In this document: one piece after another, positions 1 to 10,568 of the stretch
Position numbering within the stretch: the first letter of the stretch is position 1
Layout of the letters: every line of letters starts with the position of its first letter
Assembly: GCA_905147135.1 (NCBI GenBank)
Contig: LR990050.1
Span: 15,436,001 to 15,500,000, forward strand
Direction of reading: 5' to 3'
DNA from: Blastobasis lacticolella
Taxonomy: Eukaryota > Arthropoda > Insecta > Lepidoptera > Blastobasidae
Length of the DNA: 64,000 nucleotides
Made by a program: the position numbers and the translations under genes
Notes under the pieces: model-generated
Told to the model about the DNA's origin: nothing
The model's input: the letters and a program-made list of their open reading frames with translations, nothing else
Database searches by the model: none

Positions 1-774
1 CGGGTTGGTGTTTTATAAGTTTTAACATTAAGACAACTCTGTCAATAATCTGCATGGATGAGTACCAAGGCCCAAACAAGAGTTACATCTGTAAATGTTT
101 CGCTATTTTTTAAATTATTTATTAAGCAAAAAGATACAACAGTAGTTACATTAAAGTCGATCTGTCAAACTGCTGCAACAAACTGCTGCAGTGATAATAC
201 ATGTAGAATTTTGTACCACATGATCAAACCTAAATTTTGTGGGTGGAAGTGCTCCCAGTTACGGTACTAATATCACCCAACGGTTGACTTAAATATGTGC
301 CTACCAACATTCAAAATGAGTCTTTATACATAGGATAATTATATTTTTAGCTTAAGCTTCATATCTTCGCCGTCTATCCTTAGCCTGTTCCCGTATACTT
401 ATAACAGCATGTTTGCCTAAGACTCGCGCGTTTTCGTCAACTGATACTTTATTCCCCCATTAACATTTACATAGAAGGGGTGGCTCCATAATGCTTGCTC
501 CTTTCCCAATAAATATAACCCGTATATGTTAAGTAAGACATCAATCTTCTCTATGAACGATGCCAGTGTAGACCTCCGATTTTTTCCTCGATATTCAGCC
601 ACTCGGATAATGTTACACTTGTGAGAATAACCGATAATTCCCAGAGGAATTATGGGTAACGTTCTACTAAATGTTTTGTGTTGCTAAGGCCCATTCGTGT
701 TTGGATATCAGCGTATCAGAGAGTTAATAGAATTGTGCTAATAATACTTATAGAGATGTAATCATAAAAATAAT
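1..774. other. Featureless AT-rich stretch
   Basis: Only short chance reading frames on both strands. I recognise no repeat family, motif or exon here. Confidence 0.5.
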
Positions 775-935
775 GATCTTGGTGTTGATGTCCTGGTTGT
801 GCTCCCGCGCACGAGGGCCCGGGGTCCAGCAAATCAGGTAATGGCAGTGGAACGACTGCCATCTGACCTCCGTGACCCTGATACCAGGGAAACCTGATCA
901 AATTGGTTTATGGTTACACATTCAGTCGCCTGAAT
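775..935 (-). repeat. SINE-A 3' part (tRNA-derived SINE family, truncated)
   Basis: Read on the minus strand this matches the 3' body shared by about ten copies in the window: a segment around 'gcgactgaat', then 'gggtcacggaggtcagatgg', then a G/C-rich block near 'ccccgggccctcgtgcgcg', ending near 'cgccaagatg'. The tRNA-like head is missing, so this is a 5'-truncated copy. The family label SINE-A is mine, for use within this window. Confidence 0.8.
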
Positions 936-1490
936 ACTTACAGTGATGTGATAACTGAAATGTAACTTACATTATTTTTTTTTTATTTTTTTTGTTTATT
1001 AATATTTTGTTATACATAACACACTTTTTTTAAAGTGGCTCTCGTGAACGCTCTGCGAATACGCCGTTGCAGCAACGGCTTGCCCGTGCACATCTTCAAT
1101 TGTTCCTTACGACAAAATGCACCGGAAATACAAAGGTAGCTACAGAAAAGCAAGCAAATATTCCAAATTATACGTTGATACTCCATATTCAAACAAAATC
1201 AAAGCAGTTACTTCCCCAAGGGACACAGCGGATCTCCAAATTATGAACCGATGTCTGCGGTTTCCGGAAACAAAACTCGCAGGTATCCCAAATGCCAGGA
1301 GGTCAGAATAAAATTGTACGTTACGCGATCCCTCGAGCGAACCTCTTTGAGTTAGCGAATTTCACCCGCAGAAAATTGAATCACCTTTGGCTTTTATTCT
1401 CTGTGTGTTTTTAGTGCAAGGTAGCACATGATAATATTTGCCTTTGTCGCTTGAAAAGGTGAAACTATATTGTAAAGGAAATCCTTGCCC
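936..1490. other. Unassigned stretch with one short palindromic repeat motif
   Basis: The only item of note is around 1048-1075, where 'gcgaatacgccgttgcagca' and the self-complementary 'cgttgcagcaacg' occur. The same 'gaatacgccgtt' core recurs in the foldback element at 23.7 kb and near 51.18 kb, so this is probably a scrap of a dispersed foldback repeat. Confidence 0.4.
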
Positions 1491-1552
1491 AACGGATTGC
1501 GTGGATTGCCCAGTGAGGCAAATGTCTCACTGGGCAATCCGCGCAATCCGTT
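1491..1552. other. Near-perfect 27-bp hairpin (pre-miRNA-sized foldback)
   Basis: Left arm 1491-1517 and right arm 1526-1552 are complementary over all 27 positions, apart from one pair that would be G:U in RNA. The loop is 8 nt (1518-1525). The size and near-perfect pairing resemble a microRNA precursor. They would equally fit the core of a short foldback transposon. Strand and expression cannot be judged from sequence. Confidence 0.75.
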
Positions 1553-2423
1553 CAAATCAACCGCGTCTTGTGTGAGTACAGCTTTCCGGGTAAGGCGAGC
1601 GGTCTGAACAATGTAGACATGCAAACAGTAGTTTTTATTGCCCGCAGCGCTTCTGTGTTCTTCCCCTTGGACCATTCCTTACATTTGCCCATCCGGTTGG
1701 AATAAATGTTCAGCTTTCATATATATTATTAATTTTCACAACATCGTGCAGACTACGTTCTTTCACCAGACCGCAATACGCAACCTGTGTCCACTATTTA
1801 TTCAACCATCGCATGCAGAATTTTGACACAACATTTATATTAAACATATATTAAATACTGTCACGCCTTCAGGTTTGTCAGGACCGTAGCATGTAGAATA
1901 ATGTGATCCTTTTCAGGGGTAGGCCCTACGGGTAAAGCGCGTGACATTAATTTTTTCACAGCTTAAGCACACCCTGTGTTAACTGTAACTAGAATATGAA
2001 TACAGGTATAGATTTCACAGCCTATACTGTTGGATTGTCCGATGGATCCAGATGTCGGAGGAAAGGCGCACTCGCACAGAGCTGTTCGGTGTGGTTTTAA
2101 CATGGTTTTCATTTAAGTCTTCATTTGAAATAAAACCTTGTATAGACACTTATTTAATCATAAATAGGCACGACTATGACATTGTCAATCGATTATTTAA
2201 TGTATAAATTCTTTAGGGAATTTATTAAAACTATTGCATTGCGAGCGTTGAATATTGCTCGTTCCAAAAGCAAGCGGCACGGAGTGTTTTAACAGAGCTA
2301 ACGTTTAGAAATAACATTATAGGTTCGAGAAGATGCGTTCATAAATAATCGATCGATTTAACATTTACAATATTACGGATTACAATATTATTTACTTTGT
2401 TGCTAGTTTCGATTTATCGTACG
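1553..2423. other. Featureless AT-rich stretch
   Basis: No reading frame of interest and no repeat that I can relate to the rest of the window. Confidence 0.5.
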
Positions 2424-2909
2424 TTACGTCAAAGTTAATTTAAAAGGAACCCGAACAGTGGCCCCGTTCTTAAATTCATCATTAGAACAAATGAAATAAA
2501 GGTAGGTAAAGGTTTTAGTAATTTTTAAACGATTTATTTCACCATTATCCTTGCGGTCAATCCTTCTTCCAGGTTCTGTTTTACTACTACCGCTCCACTG
2601 TGTTCGGTGCCCAAAATCATCGGCTGACTCCCCATCTCTAGATGCAGATGTATGCCGACCGGATCTTTTCAATCTTATATTGTTGTGTTTTGGCTTTTTA
2701 CGTGTGGTGACTACAGCCGCCGAAAAGCTGTGGAAAAGCCGATTTACCAATCTCTGAGGAGTCTCGCCAGATAAGGTTGGCTTGGGTAAATGAGATGGTC
2801 CCACCATGGATTTTATGTTACCCGTTACGTGGTGACCCGTCAAATATATATTTAAATAATAATAATTTAGAGTAGAAATATGGAAAATCCGTAGACACAC
2901 CTTGTTCAA
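2424..2909 (-). CDS. Unrecognised 161-codon reading frame, possibly part of an exon
   Basis: This is the longest open frame in the first half of the window, and I do not recognise it. The N-terminal 35 residues, encoded nearest 2909, look like translated AT-rich noncoding DNA (runs of Tyr, Leu, Ile). The middle, from the internal Met near 2806 down to about 2530, is hydrophilic and rich in Arg, Lys, Ser and Gly, with a basic patch 'TTRKKPKHNNIRLKRSGRH', which looks more like real protein or a disordered linker. No convincing splice acceptor lies just upstream of the internal Met. The frame could be a single exon of a host or transposon gene, or chance; chance is the safer reading. Confidence 0.2.
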   Translation of the reverse strand: MNKVCLRIFHISTLNYYYLNIYLTGHHVTGNIKSMVGPSHLPKPTLSGETPQRLVNRLFHSFSAAVVTTRKKPKHNNIRLKRSGRHTSASRDGESADDFGHRTQWSGSSKTEPGRRIDRKDNGEINRLKITKTFTYLYFICSNDEFKNGATVRVPFKLTLT

Positions 2910-3433
2910 TTATAATAAGCCCCTGTTAATTATGCATCCTCTTTACTTCATTTCAATATTTAATATCTAGCACGTACCCTTTGTCGGTAATTCAAATTAA
3001 TTGGAATTTAAAACCTCTGCAAAGTTAATTTAATTAATTTTCCGAGAATGCTTTCGCCGGGAACTTATTATATAACCTTCGGAAAAGCTCGCATGGGCAT
3101 TGAACTTGGAAGCCTTCGTTAATTATTTTAGAAGCACTTTAGTTTATGGAAAAGGGTTTCGTCCTTTATTATATTAATATATAATTCGATTTATGTGACG
3201 TACTGATTCTCGATTATATCAAATTATCAATCAATCAATAATCATCAAGAAAATAAAATAAACTGTCGACGGACTGACTGGCACCTGTATTATCACTGTG
3301 CAGCTCAAATAACTTCATTAATCGGGCTGATAGCATGATTTTTTTAAATTCCGACGTGAAGTCGGACGGAAGAAGTACAAGACTCAAATTATTCGTCTAC
3401 AATTTTCAACCAGACTGTTGTCTGAAGGCCCAG

Positions 3434-3797
3434 GTTCCGCCTTGACCATGATCCAGGATTTGCCAGATTAGTAGAGTATTTACAGACCTGAGTGGTTCAA
3501 TGGTGAACATGCCGGTCTGCCACGCAAGAGGTCCCGGGTTCGATTCCCGGCAGGGCAGATGTGTTTGATGAATGATAAATTTTATTTTCTGTTACAGGGT
3601 ATGTATTTAAAAGTATATAAGTAGTTTATTAGTTATCTAGCACCCATAACACAAGCTTTGCTTACTTTGGGGCTAGATGGCGTTGAGTGAATTTCTCCCC
3701 GATCATTTATATATTATTTTATTTATTTTATCTGACCTCCGTGACCCTGCTACCAAAGGAACCAGCTTGGATCATGCTTATACATACAGTCGCCAGA
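3434..3797 (-). repeat. SINE-A copy split by a SINE-B insertion
   Basis: On the minus strand, 3434-3472 carries the SINE-A segment 'ctggatcatggtcaaggcgg', and 3731-3797 carries the adjoining upstream part ('gggtcacggaggtcaga' and the downstream end of the body). The two pieces are separated by a complete SINE-B, so this is one SINE-A copy that received a later insertion. Confidence 0.75.
3485..3730 (+). repeat. SINE-B, full-length, tRNA-Gly-derived head
   Basis: The first 72 bases (about 3485-3558) read as a tRNA-Gly(GCC)-like sequence. They include an A-box region 'gagtggttcaatggt', the anticodon-loop region 'ctgccac', and a good B box 'ggttcgattcc'. A body follows that includes 'tagcacccataacacaagct' and 'ggggctagatggcg', and then an A/T-rich tail. 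The same head and body occur at 7889-8150, and the tail alone at 42.4 and 47.3 kb, which shows a dispersed family and argues against a working tRNA gene. Confidence 0.88.
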
Positions 3798-5107
3798 ATA
3801 TTTTCGCCAACATTCTGCAACAATACACTATAATCAAATAAATAAACATGCGCTATCGTCGACACTGTCATCGCCAAGTCATATAATTATCAAGAAGGTC
3901 AGCTGTTTTAACGACTGTATTAAGTCCCCTATTACTCCAGCTATAGTAAGCAGTGCTGGCAATCCGCGATTCTTATTCCGTGTAACGTAGCAAATAAATA
4001 TGTGACTGGCCGTCATATCTTGGGAGCCAACGCTGCGTGGCATCATGCCAGCTTAGGGGTGTGTACTGCGTGCTTATAAGCTTGGAATAGGGGTATGTTG
4101 TTGTTATTTTTTTTAACGTTATCCAAGCTGCGGAAAGGTCATGGTTCTTCTGATGTTATTAACGTAACTGGTGTTTCAAAAGCTATGATTTAAAAATAGA
4201 TATTTGTATAGCACCATAACGTTAATGGCGTTAATGTTAAAGGGAATGATTTAATAAGCTCTCCAATGAAAGACATTTTTTCATAACAACTTTTTTATCG
4301 CGGAATATCATAGGGGTATAGTGACCATTTCAAAGAGCCCAGACACGATGGATTTATCTTGTTGCGTTCATTAGTGCATATGACCACCTTCCGACTCCAT
4401 CGTCAGACAAGCTCCATGGTACCATATTAATGCATTGTCACCCAAGGCACATAGCTATACCAAATTTCAGCTCAATTGAACACCGGTAAGTGGGTCCAAT
4501 TAGGCTTGCAATATTTGTCTCGAACATACATGCTAGTTACAAACAAATGTTGCAATTTACTATTAATAAAATCAAAATAAATAAAAACTTGTAATAAGAA
4601 AATATCATATACCAGTCCATTGAAAGAAAATGCAACATACACAAATACCAAATAACTTCTTAAACTTTATGTAAAGAAGAGACGGCGGGGGAAGGGCGTT
4701 GAAGAAATCGCGGGACAACCTTAAAACTAGAAGTACTACCATTTTGTAACTTCCTATCTTTAAATTCACCCTCAAACGCCAACAGCTCCTGCAACAACGT
4801 ACGTAAACTTAATTTAAAGTTTTTATTAAATTCCCGTGGAATACTTGGTCTCCTGTACTCTGTACAACCCTATTGTCTGAAGTTAGTGAAAAACTCACGG
4901 TACGTGCTTTCCACGCAAAAAACTTTCAGCGCGACCGACCACTTTCAGGGTTCAGGGTTCCACGGGGCACGGCGAAAAAACTATTGGGGAGTAACTATTG
5001 ACCGCTGACAACTTATTACTGTGAGCAATTTGCTTTTTTGCCAATTACTGCTTGCGTTATTACCCCTTCATTTGAAATTTTATGTTCTGGTATTCTCTTC
5101 TGTCTAC
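3798..5107. other. Unassigned AT-rich stretch
   Basis: No gene or known repeat recognised. A short tandem 'ttcagggttcagggttcc' lies near 4946. Nothing else stands out. Confidence 0.45.
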
Positions 5108-5276
5108 GCAGCGTTGTTGGCTAAATGGATAAGAGGTCCGACTCGTACCCGGAGGTACCGGGATCGAACCCCAGTGGTGTCATGTATCAGTGACTGTTTG
5201 CTGAGTTATATACATTAGTTGAACACTAACCGACGCTCTTACGGTGAAAGAAAACATAGTGATGAAACCTGCACAT
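5108..5276 (+). repeat. SINE-A 5' half with tRNA-like head
   Basis: A tRNA-like head runs from about 5108 to 5190 and has the 'ggataagaggtccgactcgt' anticodon-arm region and a degenerate B box 'gggatcgaaccccag'. It is followed by the SINE-A-specific 'gagttatatacattagttga' and 'gatgaaacctgcacat'. The copy stops there, so it is 3'-truncated. Confidence 0.8.
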
Positions 5277-6420
5277 AAAAAAATATTTTCAAGACACGGC
5301 TTCTTTAGATATAGTATATAAATTTAATAGATGATCTAAGACTTATGTTTATGTTTGATATATTCCAATGAAGCAGTATAAAAACCCTTTTGTGCTAATG
5401 AGCAGACAATTATTATTCAAGAGGGAACATGAAACTTTCAAAATGTATTTTTTTATAAAATATAGGTATAAAGGAAAGGAATGTAGGATTGTTCGAGATA
5501 AAGTACAAGACTTATGTCCTTCCCTGTCTGTTTTGAGAAGCTCCCGTCCCGTGGAATTCTATTCCAATAAATTAATATAATAGGACCACAATAAGTCCGT
5601 ATTGACTGACAGTAGTAAAAATTATATATTGTGGATATCGCAATAATCTCGGGAGAATCTGTCCTTGTCAGTCCTTCTTGTTACTTGTACTTTTAGTTTG
5701 TTTAAATTATTATTCATGCTGAAAATCATCTCCCGCACTTCCTTTTTAATTGTTTTGTCCATTATTTAATAATACTTTTCATAACTCACGAAAATAAACA
5801 ATCCTACGGAAATCAAATTGTTTGTTATGACTTTTATGAATGACATTCTATGACGTTTAAAAATCTTGCCATACAGAATTTTTTTTTAAATATGTGATTC
5901 AGACTTAGCGTGGTTTTTTTAGTACCAACTAAGATACGTCGGAACCCTTACCAAACTGCAATGTATGACTTATCTCAGTTTTCATGCGAATAAGAATGAG
6001 TTTGTCTTCATGTCGTCTCGTAATAATGCGGCACAATAATATACTTTCTGCGTCTTCATTCCTAACTATACCAACTTTAGCGCACAGGTATTACAGGATT
6101 TATTATTTACTAGATTGTTTATGGTTTCCTCAGCGAACTTGGGTTCCTTATCTTAGTCTTAGATGTACGGTGGATGTGTGGTATATAGCAAGACTCGACC
6201 GAGTCCGCAATGCTCATTCCTGGCTTCTGCCAGTAGGATCCTCTTTTCTACACATTCTTCGTCCGGTCTTCAGCATTCCCACGTCGTAAGCCATAACTGT
6301 AACAGTCTAATTAATTTATGTTAAACTCAAACACAAATTTCAAAAAACAGGATTTATAAGAAATTTATTCAAAGAAAGGACGCTCGATATTCGAATTAAC
6401 GAATATTGAATATCGTACAA
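5277..6420. other. Unassigned AT-rich stretch
   Basis: A 101-codon open frame at 5984-6289 has low-complexity, membrane-like composition with no recognisable motif. I do not call it a gene. Nothing else seen. Confidence 0.45.
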
Positions 6421-7020
6421 AAAGACCCGCCCGCACCTGTACGGCGAATGAATTCATAACCGTCTGGAGCGCCCAACTGCCGCACCTCCCATTAACCCAT
6501 GTAATACACTAAAGTTGAACGCCGAACGGGCTCATACCCTCAATTCTCCAATATGACAGCCCCCGCCATCCCGCCGCCTCTTCGTATTATGTCCCGCGCG
6601 TGTACCCGACTACGCTACTAGCAGAAACTACCGCAAAAAAGTATAAATCCCTTCTAAGGGCGTAATAAATTGGTGTAACGAGCAGCGGGAATCTTGTTAG
6701 GGTCGACGCCATAAAACCAGCGGGCGCTGCGACCAGGCGGGTTCAGCGATTCGGAGCTCCAGGGTTAAAGGTAGCGCCCACGCGGTCTCCCAAATGCTCC
6801 GGCTTAGCTGAGCGCATAAGCGTACGCGAGACTCGGGGCTCGGTAAAATTTAATGGGTCCATGGAGTTTGTATGTACGCGAGTCCTTGGCGCACCTAGTA
6901 TCAGGTTAGTACCTACTAACCTGGGTACGGGGCACTGCTCGCTGGAGATAAGTGCGCAAACGGCTGCGGTTACAGCCCAGCTTAGATTAGCGCGGTCGGC
7001 GCCTGGTTACTGCCTCGTAA
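6421..7020. promoter_or_regulatory. GC- and CpG-rich island, candidate conserved regulatory DNA
   Basis: This 600-bp patch stands out from its AT-rich surroundings by its C/G content and undepleted CpG (for example 'cccccgccatcccgccgcc' near 6561). It contains a 10-bp-arm palindrome at 6902-6923 ('caggttagta' and its complement around 'cc'). No coding frame, tRNA or repeat that I know explains it. It could be a promoter or enhancer of a neighbouring gene, a noncoding exon, or an unrecognised repeat. Function is inferred from composition only. Confidence 0.3.
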
Positions 7021-7888
7021 CCTTTTACTGTAGTTGCAGTTTTTGAAATGCAAATGTAGACAATTAGGGTCATTGTGCTAACTTGTGTTCCGTAAACGTG
7101 TCTAATCTAATTCTATGCCAGTTTCTGTTTTGCCAACGTAAAATGTGGTAGCGATCTAAAAATAAAAACGTTATACCTTTGATTATATTTTGCTTGCCGT
7201 CTGTCACAGTCAGCCTGTGATCCGGGATCAGAGAGAAAGAATCCGATTTTAAAGCAGAATAATCTGAAAGCTCGCATAAAAATCTATTACAGTCAGAGCT
7301 TTTGTTACACGAGATTAATATTGGGGCCGCCATCGAAACAAAAGCGGGCAGAGATTGAAACGCGCTCATATTGATGAATACTCTCAATTCCCGGACGGTC
7401 GAGGGCCAATTACATTTTCAACAGTTGGCCCGGCCGCGGCGTGGCTGTAGTGTTTTCCACTATCCCGCTCTTTGTTGACATAGCTTCTATCTTTGGAGCC
7501 CTGCATGACTGCGATTTTCCCAAACAATCGGAGGGTCCCGTGGGTGCCCGTTTGTAATGTGACCGATTGATAGTATCCTACTCTCATTTGAGTGTGTTTC
7601 ACGAGCATTTACTTACTCGAAAGTTTAAATACCCTAATGGGGAAAGCTTATAATCAGCGTTTGCAACAGCTGTTCGGAGGTTTATTACTATGTCTGTAGC
7701 AGAACAGATAGCCGGTGGGCTGATGATGAAATATGAATTAAATATTCGAGCAACCAGCGCATCACTCACGCCTCAAAGCACAAGAACATCAACGCTTGGA
7801 TGAATAACACCTTTGGGTGGAGTATGTTTGATTCTAACTAAGCCAGTTGAGATTTTGGGATAAATAAGTAAATAAGTAAGTAATTGAC
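7021..7888. other. Unassigned stretch
   Basis: Two minus-strand frames (105 codons at 7070-7387 and 74 codons at 7384-7608) abut here. Neither shows a motif or exon signals that I trust. No repeat recognised. Confidence 0.4.
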
Positions 7889-8150
7889 GACCTGAGTGGT
7901 TCAGTGGTCAACATGCCGGTCTGCCACGTAAGAGGTCCCGGGTTCGATTCCCGGCCGGGCAGAAATTGAAATGATGAATTTTAATTTCTGTTACGGGTCT
8001 GAGTGTTCTATATATATTAACTATGTATTTAAAAAAAAAAAAGTATTCAATGAGTTTATCAGTTATCTAGCACCCATAAAAGAAGCTTTGCTTATTTTGG
8101 GGCTAGATGGAGCTGTGTAAATTTGTAAAAAAAAATAAAAAAAAATATAG
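7889..8150 (+). repeat. SINE-B, full-length, tRNA-Gly-derived head
   Basis: This is a second full copy of the family at 3485-3730. The tRNA-Gly-like head has 'gagtggttcagtggt', 'ctgccac' and B box 'ggttcgattcc'. It is followed by the 'tagcacccataa...aagcttt' body, the 'ggggctagatgg' tail and a run of A. The A-rich end fits insertion by LINE-driven retrotransposition. Confidence 0.88.
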
Positions 8151-8166
8151 AATTATCATTTATTTC

Positions 8167-8216
8167 AACTTTGTAATCAAATGTATAATTACACTTATAC
8201 ATTCGATTACAAAGTT
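8167..8216. repeat. 24-bp-arm palindrome
   Basis: Left arm 8167-8190 and right arm 8193-8216 are complementary with two mismatches and leave only a 2-base centre. It begins 'aactttgtaatc' and ends with the complement. It lies just after the A-rich tail of the SINE-B copy. It may be a tiny foldback element or a recombination product. Confidence 0.75.
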
Positions 8217-8929
8217 AGGTACAATGCCAAATTCATTACAATATAATGTAAACATATAAATGTCAATAGAAATACCAATCACAATGTCAAGTTAAAAAGA
8301 GATTGAGGAACCAGGAACTATATTTTTCCAAAAAAAATATTTGACGAATCAGTCAGGTTAGAAACTGAATTGTACCAAACATCTGCACAAGTTTATCACA
8401 GAGGTGAGTCCACTACCTTCATTTGCAGTTGTTAGCCGTTGCGAAAATTTCTGTACAGAAATAAATAATACCACACAATGAAAATTATATCACGTAAAAG
8501 TGCGATTTATCAACGGAGAAAACCAAGTCGGTCCCACATTTGTTGTTTCGTTATCTCTTTGAAATGTACCCAAACGATTGCTGCCTAATATTTATATGTA
8601 CAGTTGTTGTATAAGAGTAGGTAGTATATATGATAGATAGATAAAAAGTTAAATATGATAAAAGACACTTGTTAAAAACCTAAAAGCTTTCGCCTATACG
8701 TATACGTACGTAACGTAATTTTCTACGGAATACTTTATTTGGAATTTCCAATCTATGATAGCTTCCACGTAATAGACATCAACTTCGACAAACGATCGTC
8801 ACTGCTGTCAAAATTACTGCTGCCAGTCCTCTAAACTACAAGGTTTCTTCCGACTGATTAGCCTTTTACTTGCCTTGTACAAATACCTTGAGCAAAAGGG
8901 GTTGGTCCTTAATTATTCTCTACCGGTCA

Positions 8930-9090
8930 CCAAGAATGGTAAGAATAAAAGAACATGTATGAAAATAATTGTAAAAATACCTATTGGAAGCCTGACAGTT
9001 GTGTCAGGACAGACAGAGCAAGTAGTGGTCCACAGTCTCTGCCTACCCCACCTGTGGGACGGAGGCGTGAGCTTTGTTATATTATTTTAT
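8930..9090 (+). pseudogene. LINE 3' fragment (LINE-D family)
   Basis: It shares a long block with 26450-26625: a basic region 'aagaataaaagaacatgtat', then 'tgtcaggacag', then 'cacagtctctgcctacccca' and 'ggcgtgagcttt'. In the longer copy this block is the very end of a LINE reverse transcriptase reading frame. Here only that end survives and it has a frame-breaking indel. Confidence 0.65.
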
Positions 9091-9889
9091 GTTATTGCAC
9101 ACCAAACGACAACTCAGTAGCCACTACATACTGTAGTACGCAAACATAAATATGTATGTCGCCATGTAGGTATCACATACACACTTTACGTCCAAGACGT
9201 TGTCCCCACTCGGAGAACCCGTGTACATCAGCTTAAATAAAATCCACCAAAACCTTACGACCTCTACGAAAGGTCTCTTCCGACCTTTTCGGCATCAAAA
9301 GAGGGAGCCTCGCACAGAAGGCAGCACAACGGCCCACCCAAAACCCGTATAAGTTGAGCTAGCATCTCTATGGATGCCCATGGCAGTATTAGCTCCTTCT
9401 GTACTAGTTTTAGGTAGGTAGATGTGCCCGATTCCGAACATAAATTACGGGAGGCTGCAAGGATTACCGCGCAACGAGGAACCAATTAATTGAAGTGGAC
9501 GAGACGACAGACGGCTGTCGCTGTCCGCTCTCATTAGAGCGGACTGGAGCGGACAAATGAATAGATTCTGATATGTCCGTCTGACGGCCATCAGTATCAA
9601 TAACGGAGGAGACGAATCTGCTAATAAAATTTCGACGAAAATGTGTGGTTGGATCTAATTTGCAAGATATGGAAAGTGAAGATCTAATAGAACCGCTCTA
9701 TAGGTAGACTATATACTTATAGGTACTATATAAGCCCCGACGCGTTCATTTATTTATTTATTTAAACATAATTTGTAGAATATGTACAATGTCACGACAA
9801 TAATGCATAAAACGATTCGTGTTTCTATATGCAGATTAATATAACATGCATAGTTAAGTAAAGTAGTTTATGCTTCATATGCTGCATGC
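9091..9889. other. Unassigned stretch, partly G/C-rich
   Basis: 9480-9620 holds short inverted repeats, such as 'gtccgctct' with 'agagcggac' (9523-9544), and may be a degraded foldback element. Nothing else is recognised. Confidence 0.4.
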
Positions 9890-10290
9890 AACGTGCTGTC
9901 GATTGCGATTGCACGGAACCGCAGTTATTATGTATATCGCTTAGTTTCGTCATATCCTAGGAGCGAGAAAGATAGCGTAAGTGATATCGCGCGCGGCAGC
10001 TCACCATCGCACTCGAAAAATGACCAAAAAGTTGCATCCTATTGCACAATGACAGATGAAAAGGTAGACCACCCTGCACATAGTGCAGACCTGGCACCAT
10101 GCGATTTCTTTATTTCCCCGAAAATCAAAGATTTGATGAGAGATTTGACATTTACGGGGCCGGACGAAGCCGTGGTAGCTCACAACCAACACGTGAAAAA
10201 CATGCCATGTTGGACCGAATGAAAAGTGTTTAAAATGTTATGGACAATACATCGAAAAGCAGTAAATATATTATTTACTTTACATGTAAT
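9890..10290 (+). pseudogene. mariner-type transposase C-terminal remnant
   Basis: The frame around 10060-10200 reads 'HPAHSADLAPCDFF', the degenerate form of the H-P-x-Y-S-P-D-L-A-P-x-D motif that carries the third catalytic Asp of mariner (D,D34D) transposases. It continues 'PKIKDLMRDLTFTGPDEAV', as mariner C-termini do. Upstream, near 10035-10055, 'ILLHNDR' in another frame matches the region of the second Asp. The closing 'W-x-E-W/F' segment follows across a stop near 10220. At least one frameshift and one stop show that it is dead, and the N-terminal DNA-binding half is absent. Confidence 0.75.
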
Positions 10291-10454
10291 TTTTTTTATT
10301 AATGAGTTACGCAAAACTGTTAGTGAACCCCACGTAGGACCTACAAACACAAAAAATGAAATGAAAAAGAATTAAGAGAACTGAAATACTACACTAATAA
10401 CATAAAAACCTGTTAAACTTTAATATCCACTTTAACTTAACTTAACTTTAACGC

Positions 10455-10568
10455 ATTAGCGATACTCCTGGTTTTGCTAATGTCTATAGGCAGTGGTGAC
10501 CACTTTCCATCAGGTGGCCCGCTTGCCTGTTTGCCCACCGTATGACATAAAAAAAATAAAAAAAAAAC
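10455..10568 (+). repeat. LINE-C 3' tail
   Basis: It carries 'tgtctataggcagtggtgac', 'cactttccatcaggtggccc' and 'gcttgcctgtttgcc', then an A-rich end. The same tail occurs at 14.4, 15.8, 16.0, 24.7 and 62.3 kb. The A-rich terminus and common 3' end with varying 5' truncation are typical of non-LTR retrotransposon insertions. Confidence 0.8.

Noticed and set aside
3485..3558. tRNA-Gly-like sequence as a functional tRNA gene (also 7889-7960)
   Set aside because: The same head plus the same long body occurs twice, with A-rich ends and truncated tails elsewhere, so these are SINE heads. The acceptor stem does not pair well.
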